Shown: piece after piece, positions 51,931 through 61,432 of the stretch
Numbering within the stretch: position 1 is the stretch's first letter
Layout of the letters: each line of letters begins with the position of its first letter
Assembly: GCF_900141815.1 (NCBI RefSeq)
Contig: NZ_FQYR01000002.1
Span: 907,091-971,090, forward strand
DNA: 64,000 bases
From: Rubritalea squalenifaciens DSM 18772
GTDB lineage: Bacteria > Verrucomicrobiota > Verrucomicrobiia > Verrucomicrobiales > Akkermansiaceae
Reading direction: 5' to 3'
Position numbers and translations under genes: made by a program
Notes under the pieces: model-generated
Seen by the model: the letters and a program-made list of their open reading frames with translations, nothing else
Database searches by the model: none
Told to the model about the DNA's origin: nothing

Positions 51931-52750
51931 TGCGGAGATGATTGAGTGCCCGGAAGACGGGAAGCAGCTAGAGCGCCTCAGGGCGATCATGCACCGTTTG
52001 CGCTCACCCGGTGGCTGCCCCTGGGATGCGGAGCAAACCCACCGGAGTCTGGTACCTCACATGATTGAGGAAACCTATGAGACGGTGGATACCATTCAAC
52101 GAGAGGATTGGGAGCATCTCAAGGAGGAGTTAGGTGACTTGCTGCTGCAGGTGGTGTTTCACAGCGAAATCGCCGAAGGTGATGGCCGCTTCAACTTGGA
52201 TGACGTAGCCAGAGGAATTTCAGACAAGCTGGTCCGTAGGCATCCACATGTCTACGGCGATAGTCAAGTCGATGGTGCTGACGGGGTGCTTAGTCAGTGG
52301 GATGAGATCAAGCGGCAAGAAAAGGGAGCCGAAGAAAAGCCATACCTCCATGGGGTGGGCAAAGGTCTCCCTGGTATGCTTAAGGCGGCCAAGCTACAGA
52401 AGAAAGTTTCCAAAGTAGGCTTTGATTGGCCGGACGCCAGATCGATATTGGATAAAGTCCGTGAGGAGTTGGACGAGGTGGAAGAGGCCTTTGATGCTTA
52501 TCAAGAAGGGGGAGAGGTGCCAGATGCTTTACAGGCGGAAATCGGTGACCTTCTCTTTGTCGTGGTGAATGTGGCCCGGAAGTTAGGCGTGAATCCCGAG
52601 GTGGCCATTGAGCGTACGAACCTAAAGTTTGAAGAGCGTTTTCAGCGCTTGGAGACAAGTTTGCGTGAGCGTGGAATTTCACTGGCGGAGGCGACCTCTG
52701 AGGAGATGGAGAGAGAGTGGGTGAATGCCAAGGCGCACGACAGGCGCTAA
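51923..52750 (+). CDS. mazG: MazG nucleoside triphosphate pyrophosphohydrolase
   Basis: A 275-residue protein from the ATG at 51923, overlapping the rhomboid stop. Two MazG domains are visible: LRSPGGCPWDAEQTHRSLVPHMIEETYETVDTI with ELGDLLLQVVFHSEIA (metal-binding EExxE/ExxD), and VREELDEVEEAF with EIGDLLFVVVNVARKLG. It hydrolyses non-canonical or excess NTPs. Usual length for the E. coli-type enzyme. Confidence 0.94.
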   Translation: MTDAEMIECPEDGKQLERLRAIMHRLRSPGGCPWDAEQTHRSLVPHMIEETYETVDTIQREDWEHLKEELGDLLLQVVFHSEIAEGDGRFNLDDVARGISDKLVRRHPHVYGDSQVDGADGVLSQWDEIKRQEKGAEEKPYLHGVGKGLPGMLKAAKLQKKVSKVGFDWPDARSILDKVREELDEVEEAFDAYQEGGEVPDALQAEIGDLLFVVVNVARKLGVNPEVAIERTNLKFEERFQRLETSLRERGISLAEATSEEMEREWVNAKAHDRR

Positions 52751-52825
52751 ATACTAAGAAATACGTCGATCTTATCCGATAGAGGTTGATTCTTTGGGCA
52801 CAGTTCGTTTTACTGATCTTTACGA

Positions 52826-54421
52826 ATGGAAATGACCTTCCAAGATACGCTAAACTTGGTCCTCAAGGCTTCTAACGAAGGAGTGTGGGACTGGTATGTA
52901 GGAAGTGATGAGGTGTATTACTCCGACAGGGTACGCGACTTCATGGGCTGGAAGTCTGGTGAGGAGATCAATATCTTCAAGGAGCCGGAAAAGATTTTGT
53001 TTAAGCCGGATGTAGCCTACTTCAGTAATATCTTGGAGATGACGCTGGCTGATTCGGATGAAGAACTCTTTGCGATTGATTGCCGCATCGTCTGCCCTAA
53101 CGGCAGGAAACGATGGCTCCGCATTCGTGGGATTGTTACCTGGCAGGATGAGAAGCCTATCAGGTTGACCGGGTCAATGATTGACATTTCCAAGCGCAAG
53201 CGTGCAGAAGCAGCTCTGGAGGAAGAGCGCTCCATGCTGCGGCTGGTAATTGACCACGTTCCTGTTCAGGTTTTCTTTAAGGACACGGAATCGCGTTATG
53301 TGATGGTGAACCAGCGCCAGTGCGATTGGATCGGAGCCAAGAACCCTGAAGAGATTTTGGGGAAAACTCCTGAAGACTACTTTACTGAGAATCACTGGAA
53401 TATTTCCCGCTCCAATGACCTGAAAATCATGGAGACTGGCGAGTCTATCGTGGATCAGATTGTCTGCGAGCGTTGGAAAAACCGCCCTGATACCTATGTG
53501 CAGATTGTAAAGCGCCCATGGTGGGATAGCCGTGGCAAGCTGAAGGGGACTTTTGGTATTTCCACGGATGTAACCAAGCTGATCTCAGCAAAGGAAAAGC
53601 TGGAGCAGATGGCTCTCAATCTTCAAATGAGGAACCGGGCTTACATGGAGGAACTTCAGCTGGCTCGTGAGGTGCAGCAGGCCTTGTTGCCTGGTAGGCA
53701 AGGTGTCTGGGAGGAGCATATCGCGCCTATGGTTGGTAAGGCAGACATTGCCCAGCGCTATATTCCAGCCACCGAATTGGCAGGTGACTATTATGATGTG
53801 ATGCCGCTGGAGGACGGTAAAGTGGGTATCTTCATTGCTGATGTGATGGGTCACGGGGTTCGATCTGCTCTCGTTGTCGGTATGATCAAGGGGGTGATGG
53901 AGAAAGCTAGCAGCTACGCCAGCCAACCCGCGGAGTTTATGTCTCGTCTCAACCAGGGGCTGACACGTATTTTAGGGCGGTCTAAGATCGATATGTTTAC
54001 GACGGCCTGCTACGTGGTGTTGGACTTTGAGCGTGATCATATGTGCATAGTGAGTGCTGGTCATGATTACCCACTTTTCAAGTGGCGTGGCGAAAGTAAG
54101 ATTACTGGGCATGAGAGCAAGGGGCCCGCACTTGGTCTCTTCATGCAGGCTGAGTACCATTCAGTCTGCTGTTCTATCAGTGACGTGGATACGATGCTGA
54201 TGTACACCGATGGAATCTATGAGTCATCTAACATCAACGGTGATGAGTGGGGGATAGAGCGTCTGGAGAAAGCATATCGTGAGGGGGGCTGTGAAAGCAT
54301 GGAGGCGCTGCTAGACTACATTGACCAGAGAGCGATGGCCTGGATGGGGGAAAAGGGATTTGATGATGACGTTTGTCTCATTGGTGTTAGGATGAAAGGT
54401 GCCAATGGGCTGGGGCTGTAG
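52826..54421 (+). CDS. PAS-PAS-SpoIIE (PP2C) serine phosphatase
   Basis: A 531-residue protein. PAS domain 1 (about 5-125: ASNEGVWDWYVGSDEVYYSDRVRDFMGW ... GSMIDISKRKRAE), PAS domain 2 (about 135-265: LRLVIDHVPVQVFFKDTESRYVMVNQRQ), a coiled linker with LQLAREVQQALLPG, and a PP2C/SpoIIE domain (about 300-525: ATELAGDYYDVM ... GIFIADVMGHGVRSALVVGMI ... LMYTDGIYES ... GFDDDVCLIGVR) with the metal-binding Asp residues. It should remove phosphate from an anti-sigma-factor antagonist in response to a PAS-sensed signal. It is followed by a close paralogue. Confidence 0.93.
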   Translation: MEMTFQDTLNLVLKASNEGVWDWYVGSDEVYYSDRVRDFMGWKSGEEINIFKEPEKILFKPDVAYFSNILEMTLADSDEELFAIDCRIVCPNGRKRWLRIRGIVTWQDEKPIRLTGSMIDISKRKRAEAALEEERSMLRLVIDHVPVQVFFKDTESRYVMVNQRQCDWIGAKNPEEILGKTPEDYFTENHWNISRSNDLKIMETGESIVDQIVCERWKNRPDTYVQIVKRPWWDSRGKLKGTFGISTDVTKLISAKEKLEQMALNLQMRNRAYMEELQLAREVQQALLPGRQGVWEEHIAPMVGKADIAQRYIPATELAGDYYDVMPLEDGKVGIFIADVMGHGVRSALVVGMIKGVMEKASSYASQPAEFMSRLNQGLTRILGRSKIDMFTTACYVVLDFERDHMCIVSAGHDYPLFKWRGESKITGHESKGPALGLFMQAEYHSVCCSISDVDTMLMYTDGIYESSNINGDEWGIERLEKAYREGGCESMEALLDYIDQRAMAWMGEKGFDDDVCLIGVRMKGANGLGL

Positions 54422-54434
54422 AGTGGATAAAGAA

Positions 54435-56024
54435 ATGATACCTCCTGAAGAAGATAGACTGGAACTTGCCTTGCGGGCCTCGAATGAGGGGATCTGGCAG
54501 TGGCGCGTGAGTGATCATAGTGTGCAGTATTCTGACAGGGTCCTGGGGTTTCTAGACTGTAGTTCTGATAATGCCCCCAATATATTTACAGATATCGACC
54601 GATGTTTTCATGAGAATGACCGGGAGCACTTCAAAAGAGTACTGGAAGGAGTGCTCAAGCAGGATGGTAAAGAGCTGTTTGGGGTGGATATCAGATTTCT
54701 GAAGGACAGCGGTTCCATTAGCTGGCTGAGGATCCGTGGGGCTTGTGTGCGTGATGATGAAGGTTATCCCCTCATGATTGCTGGATCCATCATCGACATC
54801 TCACGGCGCAAGGAGGCTGAGTTGGCTCTTGAGGAAGAACGGCATTTGATCAGAATGCTGATCGAGAACATTCCTAACAATGTTTATTTCAAGGATATGG
54901 ATAGCCGCTTTGTCATGGCTAACCAGGCCACTGCTGAAAAGATGGGGCTGAAGAATAGTGCTGAACTTATCGGGAAGACGGATCATGATTTCTTCACCGC
55001 TCAGCATGCCGACAAATCTCGCCGTGATGAGCTGGAGATCATGCTCTCTGGCCATCCACAGGAATCTACGGTGGAGCGTGAGACATGGGTGGGGCAGGAA
55101 GATTCCTATGTGATTACCACAAAAATTCCGTGGTATGACCGTAGAGGCAATGTCAAGGGAACCTTTGGGGTTACCAGTGATGTCTCGGCTCTCGTGACCA
55201 CCCAGTTGAGGCTCTCCAAAGTGGCGGAGGAGCTTCGTATCAGGAATAGAATTTATGAGGAAGAGCTTCAGCTCGCTCACGATATCCAGCGTGCCGTTCT
55301 CGATGACGAAATTCCGGATATTTCTATCCAGGGCGGCCATCAGCTCTCATTTGCCACAAAGTACATTCCCGCCAGTGAAATGGCTGGAGACTTCTATGAG
55401 GTGATTCCTATCTCGAAGACTGAGGTTGGGCTACTGATTTGTGATGTGATGGGGCATGGAGTCCGCTCTGCCCTGATTGTTTCCATGTTGCGTGGTTTGT
55501 TAGAGCGAGAGAGAGATTCCGCCAGATTGCCTGAGTGGCTACTCTATGGGCTGAATGATGGTTTGTACCGTATCTTGAATAAGTCAGGAATCACGATGTT
55601 CGCCACAGCCTTGTATATGGTATTTGATCTAGAAGCGGGGCGGATTAATTACTCTAGCGCCGGACATCCTATGCCTATGCTCAAGAAGGACGGTAAAGTT
55701 TCCTTCCTTAAAAGTGATCAAGAGGTGGTCGGGCCTGCGCTTGGTCTACTGCCTGAGACTCCCTATTGTGGGGACTCTCTGTCTTTCGATGCTTTTAACC
55801 AACTCTATCTATATACCGATGGCATTTATGAGGCTGAAAATGCCCATGGTGAGCAGTTCGGCCGCGAAGGGGTTAGTGACTTTATCGCGGAATTAGAGGA
55901 TGATATGCCGGTCCAAGAGGTGATTGATCACCTGACGGAAATGGTCGGTGAATACTGTGGTGGTAACGGCTACGGCGATGATGTCTGCATGCTGGGTGTC
56001 GAGCTTGCAGGGGTCCGTGGTTGA
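54435..56024 (+). CDS. PAS-PAS-SpoIIE (PP2C) serine phosphatase, paralogue
   Basis: A 529-residue protein from ATG 54435 (GTG 54423 is also possible), 13 bases after the previous stop. Same order as its neighbour: PAS 1 (ASNEGIWQWRVSDHSVQYSDRVLGFL), PAS 2 (IRMLIENIPNNVYFKDMDSRFVMANQATAEKMG), the linker YEEELQLAHDIQRAVLDD, and the PP2C domain (EMAGDFYEVIPISKTEVGLLICDVMGHGVRSALIVSMLRGLL ... LYLYTDGIYEAEN). The two are clearly a tandem duplication that has diverged, so they may read different signals. Confidence 0.92.
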   Translation: MIPPEEDRLELALRASNEGIWQWRVSDHSVQYSDRVLGFLDCSSDNAPNIFTDIDRCFHENDREHFKRVLEGVLKQDGKELFGVDIRFLKDSGSISWLRIRGACVRDDEGYPLMIAGSIIDISRRKEAELALEEERHLIRMLIENIPNNVYFKDMDSRFVMANQATAEKMGLKNSAELIGKTDHDFFTAQHADKSRRDELEIMLSGHPQESTVERETWVGQEDSYVITTKIPWYDRRGNVKGTFGVTSDVSALVTTQLRLSKVAEELRIRNRIYEEELQLAHDIQRAVLDDEIPDISIQGGHQLSFATKYIPASEMAGDFYEVIPISKTEVGLLICDVMGHGVRSALIVSMLRGLLERERDSARLPEWLLYGLNDGLYRILNKSGITMFATALYMVFDLEAGRINYSSAGHPMPMLKKDGKVSFLKSDQEVVGPALGLLPETPYCGDSLSFDAFNQLYLYTDGIYEAENAHGEQFGREGVSDFIAELEDDMPVQEVIDHLTEMVGEYCGGNGYGDDVCMLGVELAGVRG

Positions 56025-56198
56025 TTGATCATCAGCTTGTTGGGGTGTGGTGGTTCCCGTGGGGATCCAGTAAGTTGCTGGGTAATGGCGTGTTTTTATA
56101 TTGTAATGACATCTAGTGTGAGTCATCTTAGCTGTAATACTGGTGTGTGATGGCATCATTTACTGTTAATACACGCTATTTGAATAACATTTAAAGAT

Positions 56199-59100
56199 AT
56201 GTATTTCATGAAAACTCGAAATTCCCAGACCTGCTATCGTACAGATAGGGTTTGCCGACGAGGATTTGCCTTGGTGAGTACGATTACGGTGATGGTGCTT
56301 CTGGTGACAATCGGATTGGGTGTGGTGGCGCTTTCTACGCGCGAATCTAAAATCAGTAGTCTCAGTAGTGCAGAGGTGACGGCGCGTTCAAATGCGAGAA
56401 TGGCGCTGATGATGGCTTTGGGGCGTCTGCAAGAGTGGGCCGGACCTGACCAAAGGGTGACGGCGCGTGCGGATATTCGGGAGGATGCTCACGCTGATAA
56501 GAAGTATTGGACAGGCTTTTGGGATACCCGCCAATGGGGGCCAGACCCGAACAATAGTAACCACAAAAAGATCTTGCTGGGCTATGGGGCATCAGGGGCT
56601 CCTGTGGGCGATACAGGGGATTCGATCTCGGATGAGCTGACAGGTGATTTGGTTACCTTGGTCGGGGAGGGCTCTGTTTTGAATCCGCAGCAGCAGGTTT
56701 CCGTGAATGAAATTCCAATCTTAAACAACAATCAAGTTGAGGGGAGTTATGGGTGGTGGATCGGTGATGAAGGGGTCAAGGCCAGCTACTATGCACCTGA
56801 ATTAGGGGATGATTCCTGGAACAAGGCTGGTGTGTTGGGCACGGCCGCCAAGACGGGTGTCACCGCATTGAGTATAGATGGCTATGAGCAGACCGAGTCA
56901 AAAGACTTGGAGAAGTCATCATTGACGAGATCATCCATCGCCTTGCCATTCAGTGAGCCAGACTTACCCAAGCAGTATTATCATGATCTGACGACCACTT
57001 CCGTATCCTTGCTCACTGATGTGAGAACTGGTGGAGTGCAGTCAGACTTGTCCACGGCCTTTGAACTGCCACGGGAAGAGTTTAATAGCATTGCAGAGTT
57101 CCATGCCGCAGGAGAGCAGAACAATACGAACTTCTATGACGAATTGGGTACGGTGTATAATGACCCTAGGTTTTATCATTCCTCTTCTTCTCCCGAATTG
57201 GGATATGTCTGTGAGATTCCCTACGATAAAGGCTTTGTCAGAGGTGCTTCATGGGATCTGTTGAGGAATCACTACAGGTTCTACAAGCGTGAACTAGAGC
57301 GAGATCCTTGGTCGCGCGCGATGTCAGGTGTAGATGATGAGAACTTTGCTGCCAGAGGATCCTATCCACACAGTTACTCTGGGAATAAAGGCGGGGCTAA
57401 TGACAAAGGAGGGGACGACTTCGGATATCACATCAGTGAGGGGCATCTCTACAGTAAAGCTTCATTTGGCACCTACGGTAACTATAGACCCTTAAGTAAG
57501 CCGAGAGGGGGGATCGCTAGTGCTAATCAAAACGGCTTGACCATCGCCCGCTCACCTAAGTTGACGCCTGTAGTGGTGCGACTGTCTATCGCCATTGGGA
57601 TGGTGAAGCGTCCACTGGCGAATAGTCAGGACTGGAGTCTCGCACTCTCGTTCGACCCTTACTTGACCGTGATGAATCCCTATAACGTGCCGATTTCCTT
57701 TGAATCCATCGGGATCTGGTGCACCAAGTTCAACCCCTTGCAGGTTGAGATCGAATACACTGATCAAGGCGGAGCTAGGCGCCGAGTAAATGCAGATAAA
57801 TATTTCTCAGGAAACTACTACTCCTTTGGTACCTTTAATATGATCATGGATCCTGCGGCGGGGCCATTCACGCTGAAGCCAGGGGAAACCCGGGTGCTTT
57901 CGCCTGAAAAACTGGATACAGGGAAGCAGGTTTCTTACAGCTATATCTCTACCATGAGAGGTGGGTTCTCTTATTCTGAGGACTCTGGATTTTACATGGC
58001 TAACAATACCTCGGTGAGGCCTAAAACGGGAACCTCGGTCAAGGTGAAACTGAAGGGGCGTCGATCTAACTGGGGTGCTACAGACCGTTATGTTGTCTAC
58101 TTATATCATCCCAAGGGACACAATGGTTCTGCTAGAAACTTGTTTACGCATGTTCCGCCAAGAAATATGTTTGGTGACGAGGATATCCTGGATCAGCCGA
58201 TCATTGCTAATATCGGTGCGAGTGCAAATGATGGAAAGACGCAGCCTAACTTTTTAGTAGAGCGTGCAGTGGGTACGAGTCAAATCCCTCAGCCGGGTGA
58301 CAGTGGGTTGTATCTCGGGGTATTGGATCTGAAGATGAAGACGACGAAAGAGGATTTTCCGAGTTTGACGGTGAATCCAAGAGGTGGGGCGTATGATACT
58401 CGTGATTGGGATGGAGGTGACAGAACGAATCCTCAGTGGGCTTATGATTTGACTGCTGTCGATGATTTGTCACAGCTGCAATTGGTTGCCGGTCCAGATG
58501 GTCAAAGTTTCTGGGGAGAAGGGCGTACCGTGGCTGATGGTTCTGAGAGTACAGTGCTCTATGAGGTGCCTGAGCTGCCGATGACCTCTCTGGCTCAGTT
58601 CCAGCATGTTAATACAGGGGTGACGGGGTCATCTGGCTCCTTGCAAATAGGAAACTCATTTCCGCACCCAGGCTTGGCTGATCTGGCCAGCATCTCAGGG
58701 GAGCGAAGCACTGTTTCAGGCAGCTATTCTAGCGTCCGATCACAAGTTCTTTCTGACATGGCTTGGGCTTCTAATGATAGATTATGGGACAGATACTTTT
58801 TGTCAGGAATTAACTGGGGGGCCGCCCGTGCTGCTCGTCTGGATGCCAAGCAAGAATATGTGAGTCATGATGCGGCAATCCAGGCTCTTCTGGAGGGGGA
58901 TCGCTCCAGGTCATGGCCGCTCCAAAATCCGCGAATGGATCTCTTTTCAAGAGACCTGACGAAGGAACAGCAGAATGAGCTAAAGGAGTATGACAAGATT
59001 GCAAAGTATCTAGCTATATTCGGAGGTTTCAACGTGAACTCCACCTCGGTGAGTGCTTGGAAGGCCCTCTTCTCAAGCATGAGAGATGCGGAAGTCACCT

Positions 59101-59834
59101 ATGTGAAAAATGGGGCCAAGGTTTCCAGGAAAGTACAGGGTGGCTTCAGCCGCTTCACGGTGCCCAGCTCTGATCCGGGAGAGGTCTTTGGGGCTTTGAG
59201 GGAGTTGAGTGAAAATGAGATCGAAGCGTTGGCTGAAGCGATGGTCAAACAAGTTAAACTACGTGGCCCTTTCATGGGGCTTGGTGAATTCGTTAATCGA
59301 TCAATTACAGATGAGAACCGTGATGGTACTGATTTGGGGGCGGTTGGAGCCTTACAGGCTGCGATTGAATCCGTTGGGCTGAACGATAGTCTTACCCAGA
59401 AGCCTGTTACACAGAATATTGAGAATGTGAGCTATTCGGTTGATGGGAAAACTCGTGATATCAGTAACTACGCAGGTGCATCCGGATATCTCACTCAGGC
59501 GGATGTGCTCAGTGCGGTGGGAGGTGTGCTCAGAGCGCGCTCGGATACTTTTGTCATCCGTGCCTATGGATCTGCGAAAGATAAAAATGGAAAAGTTCTT
59601 GCCGAAGCCTGGTGTGAAGCTGTCGTCCAGAGAACTCCGGAATGGTGCGAGCCTACAGATGAAAAGGCCTATCAGCAGAGGTCATCTTACCCGCAGCAAA
59701 TTACTGACGAGGACAAGGAGAATTTCGTGATGCAACAGTTCGAAGCAAATGACAAGTTGTCCCCGATCAATGAAAAGTTGGGGCGCAAATTTAAGATCAA
59801 GTCCTTCAAGTGGCTGAACTCAGATGAAGTTTAA
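56199..59834 (+). CDS. Giant pilin-like protein (Verru_Chthon cassette A-like)
   Basis: A 1211-residue protein. The start carries a prepilin-type signal, CRRGFALVSTITVMVLLVTIGLGVVALS (about residues 25-50), with the G|F cut site and a long hydrophobic helix; the fifth residue is Ser instead of Glu. A helix follows (ARSNARMALMMALGRLQEWAG), then more than 1000 residues of mixed structure with many Gly, Asn and Ser, ending in a helix-rich region (about 960-1100, FGALRELSENEIEALAEAMV). Large proteins of this kind are typical of Verrucomicrobia (Verru_Chthon cassette type). An ATG at 56208 is an alternative start. Confidence 0.75.
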   Translation: MYFMKTRNSQTCYRTDRVCRRGFALVSTITVMVLLVTIGLGVVALSTRESKISSLSSAEVTARSNARMALMMALGRLQEWAGPDQRVTARADIREDAHADKKYWTGFWDTRQWGPDPNNSNHKKILLGYGASGAPVGDTGDSISDELTGDLVTLVGEGSVLNPQQQVSVNEIPILNNNQVEGSYGWWIGDEGVKASYYAPELGDDSWNKAGVLGTAAKTGVTALSIDGYEQTESKDLEKSSLTRSSIALPFSEPDLPKQYYHDLTTTSVSLLTDVRTGGVQSDLSTAFELPREEFNSIAEFHAAGEQNNTNFYDELGTVYNDPRFYHSSSSPELGYVCEIPYDKGFVRGASWDLLRNHYRFYKRELERDPWSRAMSGVDDENFAARGSYPHSYSGNKGGANDKGGDDFGYHISEGHLYSKASFGTYGNYRPLSKPRGGIASANQNGLTIARSPKLTPVVVRLSIAIGMVKRPLANSQDWSLALSFDPYLTVMNPYNVPISFESIGIWCTKFNPLQVEIEYTDQGGARRRVNADKYFSGNYYSFGTFNMIMDPAAGPFTLKPGETRVLSPEKLDTGKQVSYSYISTMRGGFSYSEDSGFYMANNTSVRPKTGTSVKVKLKGRRSNWGATDRYVVYLYHPKGHNGSARNLFTHVPPRNMFGDEDILDQPIIANIGASANDGKTQPNFLVERAVGTSQIPQPGDSGLYLGVLDLKMKTTKEDFPSLTVNPRGGAYDTRDWDGGDRTNPQWAYDLTAVDDLSQLQLVAGPDGQSFWGEGRTVADGSESTVLYEVPELPMTSLAQFQHVNTGVTGSSGSLQIGNSFPHPGLADLASISGERSTVSGSYSSVRSQVLSDMAWASNDRLWDRYFLSGINWGAARAARLDAKQEYVSHDAAIQALLEGDRSRSWPLQNPRMDLFSRDLTKEQQNELKEYDKIAKYLAIFGGFNVNSTSVSAWKALFSSMRDAEVTYVKNGAKVSRKVQGGFSRFTVPSSDPGEVFGALRELSENEIEALAEAMVKQVKLRGPFMGLGEFVNRSITDENRDGTDLGAVGALQAAIESVGLNDSLTQKPVTQNIENVSYSVDGKTRDISNYAGASGYLTQADVLSAVGGVLRARSDTFVIRAYGSAKDKNGKVLAEAWCEAVVQRTPEWCEPTDEKAYQQRSSYPQQITDEDKENFVMQQFEANDKLSPINEKLGRKFKIKSFKWLNSDEV

Positions 59835-59867
59835 TAGCGCCTACAGTATAATTGTAAATTTAAGATC

Positions 59868-60578
59868 ATGAGGAATATATTGATGACGCTGCTTTTGACG
59901 GTGCTTCCGTTGCTAGGACAGGAATCTGAAGTAAACCCTGCTGAAGGAGGTATGCCTCGTAGTGGGAAATTCTATAAAGTCTCTTGTTTTGGAGACTGGA
60001 AGTTAGGAGAGGTTTTTGTGCAGAAAGGGCGCACCCAAGAGGATGTCGTGGAACTTGAAATTATGAATATGGGGTATTCCGCAAAGATGCCCTACAAGTT
60101 GGATAAGCCTGTTCGTTTTTTACAAAAAACGGAGGATGAGAAAAATCCTTACAAAGTATTGTTAGAGGTGAAGATTCCAGCTGAATACAAGCAGCCTTTG
60201 ATACTCCTAGTGCCGGAGGGTAAGAAGCTGAAGTATAAGATATTTGAAATCGATCCATCAGTGTTTCCTTACGGTGCTTGTCAGCTGGTCAACTTCTCCG
60301 GGCTCAAATTACAGGTCGCCCTGAACAAAGATAACCGCAACCTGTCCCCCGGGGGTGCTCAGATGTTTGCTCCGATTGATCAAAATAGAGAGAAGGCTTG
60401 GCTGCGCATCGGAGATGTCGGTACTAAGAAGTTGATCTTCTCAAGCATGATGATGAGGCGACAACAAAAGCGTATGCTCGTTTTTCTGCTGAATGATAAA
60501 GACCAGAAAGGCGTAAATCGGGTGAAAACCAGAATGCTTATTGATTTCAAGCCGGCTAAGAAGAAAGCCATTCAATAA
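59868..60578 (+). CDS. Secreted hypothetical protein, partner of the pilin-like gene
   Basis: A 236-residue exported protein (MRNILMTLLLTVLPLLGQESE signal) starting 33 bases after the giant pilin-like gene. The body has beta-rich stretches (SAKMPYKLDKPVRFLQKTED, VLLEVKIPAEYKQPLILLVPEGKK, FPYGACQLVNFSGLKLQVAL) and a basic C-terminus. Family not recognised. Its place suggests it helps assemble or display the pilin-like protein. Confidence 0.65.
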   Translation: MRNILMTLLLTVLPLLGQESEVNPAEGGMPRSGKFYKVSCFGDWKLGEVFVQKGRTQEDVVELEIMNMGYSAKMPYKLDKPVRFLQKTEDEKNPYKVLLEVKIPAEYKQPLILLVPEGKKLKYKIFEIDPSVFPYGACQLVNFSGLKLQVALNKDNRNLSPGGAQMFAPIDQNREKAWLRIGDVGTKKLIFSSMMMRRQQKRMLVFLLNDKDQKGVNRVKTRMLIDFKPAKKKAIQ

Positions 60579-60603
60579 TGCTCTCTTGGCTTGAAGCAAA
60601 AAA

Positions 60604-60630
60604 TGTCCTGTAGACAGGGTCTACAGGACA
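60604..60630 (-). terminator. Intrinsic terminator of the discoidin/PEP-CTERM gene
   Basis: A perfect 12-bp stem TGTCCTGTAGAC (60604-60615) and complement (60619-60630) with a three-base loop, followed on the minus strand by six T. It ends the gene at 60676-61332. Confidence 0.85.
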
Positions 60631-60675
60631 AGGATTACCAATGTTGTTTTTTCTGTAACTGGGTACGGAAAATTT

Positions 60676-61332
60676 CTATCGACGACGGCGGGCAAGTAAG
60701 CTGATGCCTGCCAGTCCAAGCAGTGCTGTGGAGGAAGGCTCAGGGACGGAGACAAACTTGACTTCTCCGAGACCGACTCGGTCGCCGCCGCTGCCTACAC
60801 CAAAGTAGTTATCGGTAATGGTAATGCGGACGGAGTCCGCATTGATCGCGGAGAAGTTCACGGTCTCAGGTGTGCCTGCGCCTAGAGCCGTCGTTTGGGA
60901 GAAGTTTACTGCATTGCCGTAGGCTCCGCCACCTACGGAGAATTCGATGGTAAAGTCTTTGGCTTCGTTGCCGGTTCCGCCGTTAGAGTAGCCCCAGTAG
61001 ACGAAATCGGTGAGAGTGTATTCACCGCCGAGGTCGAAAGTGAGGACTGGATTGCCTGGCCCGTCGGCAAAGTAGTCGCCTCCACCTGGGGCTGGGTCTG
61101 CCGTTACCCAGCCAAGTGAGTCATTGCTGGTATTGCTATGGGTGATGGTGGTGTAGTTGGCGAAGTCCGCAGACCCGCTGAGCCCTGCATTGTCTATGAG
61201 GCCAACTGTTGCCTTGTAGGTGTCTGTCGCATCTGTGTCAGAGACTACGCTAATAGGAGTGATCAGGACGGCACCGTGGGATAGGGAGGCTAGCGTGAGT
61301 GTCGCCAGAGCTCCGAGTGTTGTGTGTTTCAT
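60676..61332 (-). CDS. PEP-CTERM protein with discoidin-like domain
   Basis: A 218-residue protein with a signal peptide (MKHTTLGALATLTLASLSHGA), a beta-sandwich region resembling an F5/8 type C or discoidin fold (VLTFDLGGEYTLTDFVYWGYSNGGTG ... VNFSAINADSVRITITDNYFGVG), and the PEP-CTERM end (VPEPSSTALLGLAGISLLARRRR). Such folds bind sugars or membranes. It lies 100 bases downstream of the FecR-like gene and ends at its own terminator. It is a likely target of the ECF sigma factor two genes upstream (inference). Confidence 0.83.
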   Translation of the reverse strand: MKHTTLGALATLTLASLSHGAVLITPISVVSDTDATDTYKATVGLIDNAGLSGSADFANYTTITHSNTSNDSLGWVTADPAPGGGDYFADGPGNPVLTFDLGGEYTLTDFVYWGYSNGGTGNEAKDFTIEFSVGGGAYGNAVNFSQTTALGAGTPETVNFSAINADSVRITITDNYFGVGSGGDRVGLGEVKFVSVPEPSSTALLGLAGISLLARRRR

Positions 61333-61432
61333 GGTATAGTCAGAGTTGATGTTTTCTCCTCAAAGAAAATGAGGAATCGATAACTATACCAATGCCGGTG
61401 ATAAACTGACAATGATGGCAGAGAAAATGAAA

